Positions 60,367 through 64,000 of a stretch of 64,000 nucleotides of DNA are shown here, one piece after another (the first letter of the stretch is position 1; every line of letters starts with the position of its first letter). The position numbers and the translations under genes are program-made. The notes under the pieces are model-generated. The model saw only the letters and a list, made by a program, of their open reading frames with translations, was not told the DNA's origin and did no database searches. Source of the stretch: Halococcus hamelinensis 100A6 (GTDB lineage: Archaea > Halobacteriota > Halobacteria > Halobacteriales > Halococcaceae); assembly GCF_000336675.1 (NCBI RefSeq), contig NZ_AOMB01000043.1, forward strand, positions 51,444 to 115,443, in the 5' to 3' direction.

Positions 60367-60807
60367 TCACACCAGCCGGTCGGCGAGGGTCGCCACGATC
60401 GGGAGACGGACCGTCCGTCCCTGGTAGGCCCTGAGGATGAGGTAGAGCCACACGGCGACGGCTCCGACGGTGACCGCGAGCCAGACCAGCCCGAGGACGA
60501 GCGAGAGGAGGCTCCCGACGAGGAACAGCCCGGAACTCCCGCTGAACGTCGCCACGGAGATGGCCGTGCCGACGAAACTCAGCCCGATGGAGACGGCCAC
60601 GACGACGGCCGACAGCGCGATGCTCTGGGCGGCGTGCCACCGAACGAACTCGTCTTCCTTCTCGATGAGGTAGAATATCAGCCCGGAGACGAAGCCGAAG
60701 ACGTACGAGAGCGCCCCGGCGACGTTGCTGTCCAGTCCGGATTCGTTCTCGACCGCCGTGGTCGTGGTCTCGGTCTCCCCGTCGAATTCTTTGGTACTGC
60801 TTGCCAT
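60367..60807 (-). CDS. DUF4870 / Tic20-like small membrane protein
   Basis: 146 residues with four hydrophobic segments. NVAGALSYVFGFVSGLIFYL followed by a charged EKEDEFVRWHAAQSIALSA is the DUF4870 hallmark. Role unknown. Begins an operon with the PsbP-like and lipoprotein genes. Confidence 0.8.
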   Translation of the reverse strand: MASSTKEFDGETETTTTAVENESGLDSNVAGALSYVFGFVSGLIFYLIEKEDEFVRWHAAQSIALSAVVVAVSIGLSFVGTAISVATFSGSSGLFLVGSLLSLVLGLVWLAVTVGAVAVWLYLILRAYQGRTVRLPIVATLADRLV

Positions 60808-60887
60808 TGGTCTGCTCCGGTGGCGGCCGGGCCGGTCGTGCGACCGCCGCTCGACCGCCGTCGAGTGAGGAGTGGTTCGGATCCCAG

Positions 60888-60895
60888 TTATAGGC
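60888..60895 (-). promoter_or_regulatory. TATA-like box of the DUF4870 operon
   Basis: CCTATAAC/GTTATAGG, about 85 nt before ATG 60807 on the minus strand, next to a set of repeated GTTTCA elements. Pattern only. Confidence 0.35.
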
Positions 60896-60905
60896 TCCGA
60901 GCGGC

Positions 60906-60946
60906 ACGGTTTCAGTCGACGGGACGGTTTCAGGTCGTGAAACGGT
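60906..60946. promoter_or_regulatory. Three ACGGTTTCA-type repeats, candidate operator
   Basis: ACGGTTTCA at 60906-60914 and 60924-60932 (18-nt period), and its near-reverse-complement TGAAACGGT at 60938-60946. The last two form a dyad with a 5-nt spacer and one mismatch. They stand between the divergent DUF4870 and HTH genes, directly upstream of a TATA-like box. Confidence 0.5.
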
Positions 60947-61040
60947 CACCGGGTTCGGGCATCGTCGGGCCGTCGAACCGAGCGGCGAACACCGGTCGGT
61001 CACGACCCGTCTTCCCTCGATGGCGAACGTTCGTTGAAGC

Positions 61041-61050
61041 AACAGTTAAG
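61041..61050 (+). promoter_or_regulatory. TATA-like box of the HTH gene
   Basis: AACAGTTAAG, centred about 33 nt before ATG 61079. Confidence 0.35.
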
Positions 61051-61078
61051 ATGCTGTGACAGAGATTCACTGTCGAGG

Positions 61079-61891
61079 ATGGAGACCGAACGGCTCATCG
61101 ACCTCGTCAGGCGAGCGCCGGTGCTCGAAGCCCTCCGGTCGACCGGGGGGATGGACCGGCGAGAACTCGAACGTCACCTCGGGGTGTCGAAGTCCACGGT
61201 CCATCGGTTCGCCCGAGCGCTCCGCGAGGAGGGGCTGGTCGAGCGGTCCGCGGGCGAGTTCGTGCTCACCCCGCTGGGCGAGGTGAGCACCGAGACGCTC
61301 GTCGAGTTCGAGACGACCATCGAGACGGCGTGGGCGGTCGCGCCGGTGCTGGAGGCCGCCGACGCCCACGACGTCCGTCTCGATATCGCGGCCTTCGCCG
61401 ACGCGACGGTGACGACCGCCGAACCCGGCAACCCGTATCGCCCGGTGAGCCGGTTCATGTCGCTGGTGGCCGAAACCGAAACGCTCCGCGGGCTCGACCC
61501 CGCCTCGATCAACCCGCTCCACCTCGACGAGATCTACGAGCGTATCGTCGACGGGATGCGGACGGACGCCGTCTTTCCACCCGAAGTGGTCGAGGAGCTC
61601 CTCGAAACCAACCCCGAGCGGGCGGAACACGCCTTCGCGAGCGGGAACCTCTCGCTTCGGGTCCACGACGACCTCCCGTTCGGGCTGACCCTCTGCGACG
61701 ACCGGGTCGGGGTCGGGGTCTACGGCGACGAGACGGGACTCCTCCGTACGTACGTCGATACCGACGCCCCCGCCGCACGCGAGTGGGCCGAGTCGGTCTA
61801 CACGAGCTATCGGGAGGAGGCCGCCGAGCTCACCGACCACGCCGACCTCGCCGACCTGGAGCCGGTGGCGGCGCTCGTCGGCGATACGTAA
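61079..61891 (+). CDS. Winged helix-turn-helix regulator (FilR1/DUF1724-type)
   Basis: 270 residues from ATG 61079. N-terminal wHTH (LERHLGVSKSTVHRFARALREEGLVE, read in two parts, about 34-60). The C-terminal two thirds resemble the FilR1 ligand domain (LPFGLTLCDDRVGVGVYGDE near 196). Such regulators are common in haloarchaea and often control neighbouring genes. Divergent from the DUF4870 operon with the GTTTCA repeats between; convergent to the AbrB-PhoU gene. Ligand unknown. Confidence 0.8.
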   Translation: METERLIDLVRRAPVLEALRSTGGMDRRELERHLGVSKSTVHRFARALREEGLVERSAGEFVLTPLGEVSTETLVEFETTIETAWAVAPVLEAADAHDVRLDIAAFADATVTTAEPGNPYRPVSRFMSLVAETETLRGLDPASINPLHLDEIYERIVDGMRTDAVFPPEVVEELLETNPERAEHAFASGNLSLRVHDDLPFGLTLCDDRVGVGVYGDETGLLRTYVDTDAPAAREWAESVYTSYREEAAELTDHADLADLEPVAALVGDT

Positions 61892-61908
61892 CCGTCGATA
61901 TCGTGGGA

Positions 61909-62916
61909 TCAGTCGTTCTGTGCTTGCACCGAGAGCTGGACCATCGCCTCGGCGATGTTCCCGCCGTACTCGGCGGTTCGGCGCGCGCTGTCGAGCACGA
62001 GCCCGAGGAGGTAGGTGTCCGGGGCCGAACCGTCGTGGAGCGCGCGGTCGAGCGGGTCGAGGTCGTCGAGCAGTCGGTCGCGGGCGGTGAAGGCGTCGTA
62101 GGCCTGGTCGACCGACCCACCGCCCAACAGCACGCTCGCGGCGTCGGTCACCACCTCGCGGGACTCGTGGGCGGCCGTCGCGAGGTCGTCGAGCGAACCG
62201 ACGGCCGTCGGGTCTTCGAGCCGCCGGGCCACGCTCGCGGTGCGTTCGGCGTGGTCGGCGACGCGTTCGAGCTGGCGGGCGGTGGTGTAGTAGGCGAACA
62301 GCGTCGGGCGGTCGAAGCCCAGCTGCTCGACGGCCTGCATGCTCCGGAGCGCGCGGTGGAACTGGCGGTTCACCAGCCCGAACAGCCGGTCCGCCTCGTC
62401 GTCGCGCTCGATGACCTGTGCGGCGCGGTCGGCGTCGGCGTTCGCGACCGCGGTCACGGCGTTGCGGTGCATCCAGACCGTGACGTATTCGAGCTGGAGC
62501 ACCGACTGGCGGACCGACTCGCCGTCGTTGCCGAGCATGTTCGTCAGGACGATCCGGGCGTCGGTCTCTTCGAGGACTTCGAGGCCGACGAGCTTCGCAG
62601 TCGCGGCGGTGACCGCCCGGCGTTCGGCGGTCGAGAAGCCACCCGACGAACTGAGGGTGAACTCGTCGAAGCCGACGGTGTAGAGCGCCTCGACGGTCCG
62701 CTGGAGGTTCGGGTGGGTGTAGCCGTCGACCCCGATCCGGGCGGTGGCCCGGCGGTCGTTCCGCGGGGCGGTAGCCCGGACGACGAGCGAAGCGTCGCCG
62801 TTGGGTTCGAGCGAGAGCTCCCGGCCCGCCTCGATCCCGTGTTCGTCGGCCCACCGCTTCGGGAGCGATATCGTGTAGGTCGAACCGCCCGTGAGTTGGA
62901 CTTTGCGTGTTTCCAT
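61909..62916 (-). CDS. AbrB-PhoU phosphate-uptake regulator
   Basis: 335 residues from ATG 62916. An N-terminal SpoVT/AbrB domain (RKVQLTGGSTYTISLPKRW) is joined to a PhoU domain with two three-helix bundles (AVTAVANADADRAAQVIERDDEADRLF and LERVADHAERTASVA, read in parts). Thought to regulate phosphate genes in haloarchaea. Downstream of PhoU (10-nt gap) in the phosphate operon. Confidence 0.88.
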   Translation of the reverse strand: METRKVQLTGGSTYTISLPKRWADEHGIEAGRELSLEPNGDASLVVRATAPRNDRRATARIGVDGYTHPNLQRTVEALYTVGFDEFTLSSSGGFSTAERRAVTAATAKLVGLEVLEETDARIVLTNMLGNDGESVRQSVLQLEYVTVWMHRNAVTAVANADADRAAQVIERDDEADRLFGLVNRQFHRALRSMQAVEQLGFDRPTLFAYYTTARQLERVADHAERTASVARRLEDPTAVGSLDDLATAAHESREVVTDAASVLLGGGSVDQAYDAFTARDRLLDDLDPLDRALHDGSAPDTYLLGLVLDSARRTAEYGGNIAEAMVQLSVQAQND

Positions 62917-62926
62917 GGTTGCTGGT

Positions 62927-63595
62927 TCAGATGAGGGAGTCGTCGCTTTCGAGCATGTAGAGCGTTCGTGCCGCGATGTTGACGGCGTGGTCGCCGATGC
63001 GTTCGATGTCGCGGAGCGCGAGCGCGACGCTGAAGACGGTCTCGACCAGCCGGTCGGTCGCCCTCGTCGTCGTGGCCTCGGTCTCGACGAGGTCATGGAG
63101 CACCGCCCGCCCGGCCCGTTCACACAGCGCGTCGAGTTCGTCGTCGGTGTCGGCGACCTCGTGGCACGCCCAGGCGTTCTCCTCGGCGTACGCCGTGACG
63201 GCGTCGTCGAGGAGTTCGGCCGCGACCCCGCCGGTCTCCCGAAGGTCGACCCCCGGGAACTCGGCGTGGTCGGCCACCAGCGTGTACTCGGCGAGGTTCA
63301 CCGCGAGGTCGGCGACGCGTTCGAGGTCGGTGCAGATCTTGAACGAGGCCGCGACGAACCGGAGGTCGGTGGCGACGGGCTGTTGGAGCGCGAAGAGGTC
63401 GATGCACTCGCGCTCGATGTCGAGGTAGCGCTCGTTGACCGCGTCGTCGCTCCCGACGAGCTCGCGAGCGCGGTCGTGGTCGCTGGATTCGAGCGCGTCG
63501 AGCGCCGTTTCGAGCCGGTCGGTGACCAGTTCCGCCATCGACAGCACGTCGCCGCGGAGCGTATCGAGCTGGTCCCGATAGCGTTCGCGCGCCAT
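62927..63595 (-). CDS. phoU: Phosphate-signalling protein PhoU
   Basis: 222 residues from ATG 63595, sharing a base with the PstB stop. Two PhoU helical repeats: DLRFVAASFKICTDLERVADLA and ALALRDIERIGDHAVNIAA, each with the E/DxxxD metal motif, read in parts. Dampens Pst transport and signalling when phosphate is plentiful. Confidence 0.93.
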   Translation of the reverse strand: MARERYRDQLDTLRGDVLSMAELVTDRLETALDALESSDHDRARELVGSDDAVNERYLDIERECIDLFALQQPVATDLRFVAASFKICTDLERVADLAVNLAEYTLVADHAEFPGVDLRETGGVAAELLDDAVTAYAEENAWACHEVADTDDELDALCERAGRAVLHDLVETEATTTRATDRLVETVFSVALALRDIERIGDHAVNIAARTLYMLESDDSLI

Positions 63596-64000
63596 CACCC
63601 GAACTTTCCGGAGATGTAGTCCTCGACGCGCTGGCTCTCGGGGTTCTCGAAGATCGCGTCGGTGTCGCCGTACTCGACGAGCTCCCCGCCGGTCAGGAAG
63701 ACCGCCGTCTGGTCCGAGATCCGAGCCGCTTGCTGCATGTTGTGGGTCACGATCACCACGGTGTACTCCTCGGCGAGGTCGTCGATCAGGTCCTCGATCT
63801 TCGAGGTGGCGATCGGGTCGAGCGCCGACGCCGGCTCGTCCATCAGGATGACCTCGGGGTCGGTCGCGAGACACCGGGCGATGCAGAGGCGTTGTTGCTG
63901 GCCGCCCGAGAGCCCGAGCGCGTTGTCGTCGAGCCGGTCCTTCACCTCGTCCCAGATCGCCGCCTGCCGGAGCGAGCGCTCGACCAGCTCGTCCTCCTTC
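63595..64000 (-). CDS. pstB: Phosphate ABC transporter ATPase PstB (N-terminal part outside window)
   Basis: About 135 C-terminal residues are in the window; the start codon lies beyond 64000. Signature [16 protein letters not shown], Walker [14 protein letters not shown] and [15 protein letters not shown] are typical of PstB. It energises phosphate import; further pst genes are expected upstream, outside the window. Confidence 0.95.
   Translation of the reverse strand, partial: KEDELVERSLRQAAIWDEVKDRLDDNALGLSGGQQQRLCIARCLATDPEVILMDEPASALDPIATSKIEDLIDDLAEEYTVVIVTHNMQQAARISDQTAVFLTGGELVEYGDTDAIFENPESQRVEDYISGKFG

Noticed and set aside
1..64000. CRISPR arrays, insertion sequences, rRNA genes
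   Set aside because: No regularly spaced repeats, transposase motifs or rRNA sequences were seen anywhere in the window.

Overview
The window is about 64 kb of GC-rich archaeal chromosome. It carries a complete archaeal-type ribosomal protein operon (with eL19, eL32, eS4 and the RNase P subunit Rpp29), acidic proteins, Tat/lipobox signal sequences, surface proteins with a PGF-type C-terminal anchor, and TATA/BRE-like promoters. All of this fits a haloarchaeon (class Halobacteria). The very large surface-polysaccharide locus would suit a genus with a glycan cell wall such as Halococcus, but nothing seen here proves the genus.

Layout. (1) 1-2327: a metallophosphoesterase cut by the window edge, a 41-residue zinc-ribbon protein and an MDR dehydrogenase. 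(2) 2460-7093: a complete carbohydrate ABC importer (Tat lipoprotein, two permeases, MalK-type ATPase) behind an AT-rich promoter with a palindrome. (3) 7105-42055: a 35-kb glycan locus. It holds three GT4 and three GT2 glycosyltransferases, two DUF354 proteins, two UDP-GlcNAc 2-epimerases, two UDP-sugar dehydrogenases, an oxidoreductase/aminotransferase/acyltransferase set, two FemAB/GNAT-like transferases, a deacetylase, three alkaline-phosphatase-superfamily enzymes, two stand-alone toroid-like proteins plus one fused to a methyltransferase, a polytopic membrane protein and two surface glycoproteins. Many genes overlap by 4 nt, giving three or four tightly coupled operons. (4) 42325-57091: on the minus strand, SPOUT methyltransferase, uL3-uL4-uL23-uL2-uS19-uL22-uS3-uL29-Rpp29-uS17-uL14-uL24-eS4-uL5-uS14-uS8-uL6-eL32-eL19-uL18-uS5-uL30-uL15-SecY. 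(5) 57284-58824: tRNA-Gly and two convergent VapBC-type modules. (6) 58915-61891: a lipoprotein, a PsbP-like protein, a small membrane protein and an HTH regulator. (7) 61909-64000: AbrB-PhoU, PhoU and the C-terminal part of PstB, i.e. the end of a phosphate-uptake operon.

How it may work together. One operon (24931 to 20270) encodes epimerase, dehydrogenase, DUF354 protein and toroid protein, suggesting UDP-ManNAcA synthesis and use. A second (39045 to 32004) encodes a full WbpA/B/E/D/I-like set that would make a UDP-2,3-diacetamido uronic acid, together with a Dol-P-type GT2 and a deacetylase. The two FemAB-like genes on either side of that set could add amino acids or acyl groups to the sugars. 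The best candidates for something undescribed are this combined amino-uronic-acid polymer pathway, the methyltransferase-toroid fusion, and the small coupled ORF with a hairpin between uL4 and uL23.

Limits: no similarity search was possible. Family assignments come from motifs read by eye, and promoters and hairpins are pattern matches only.
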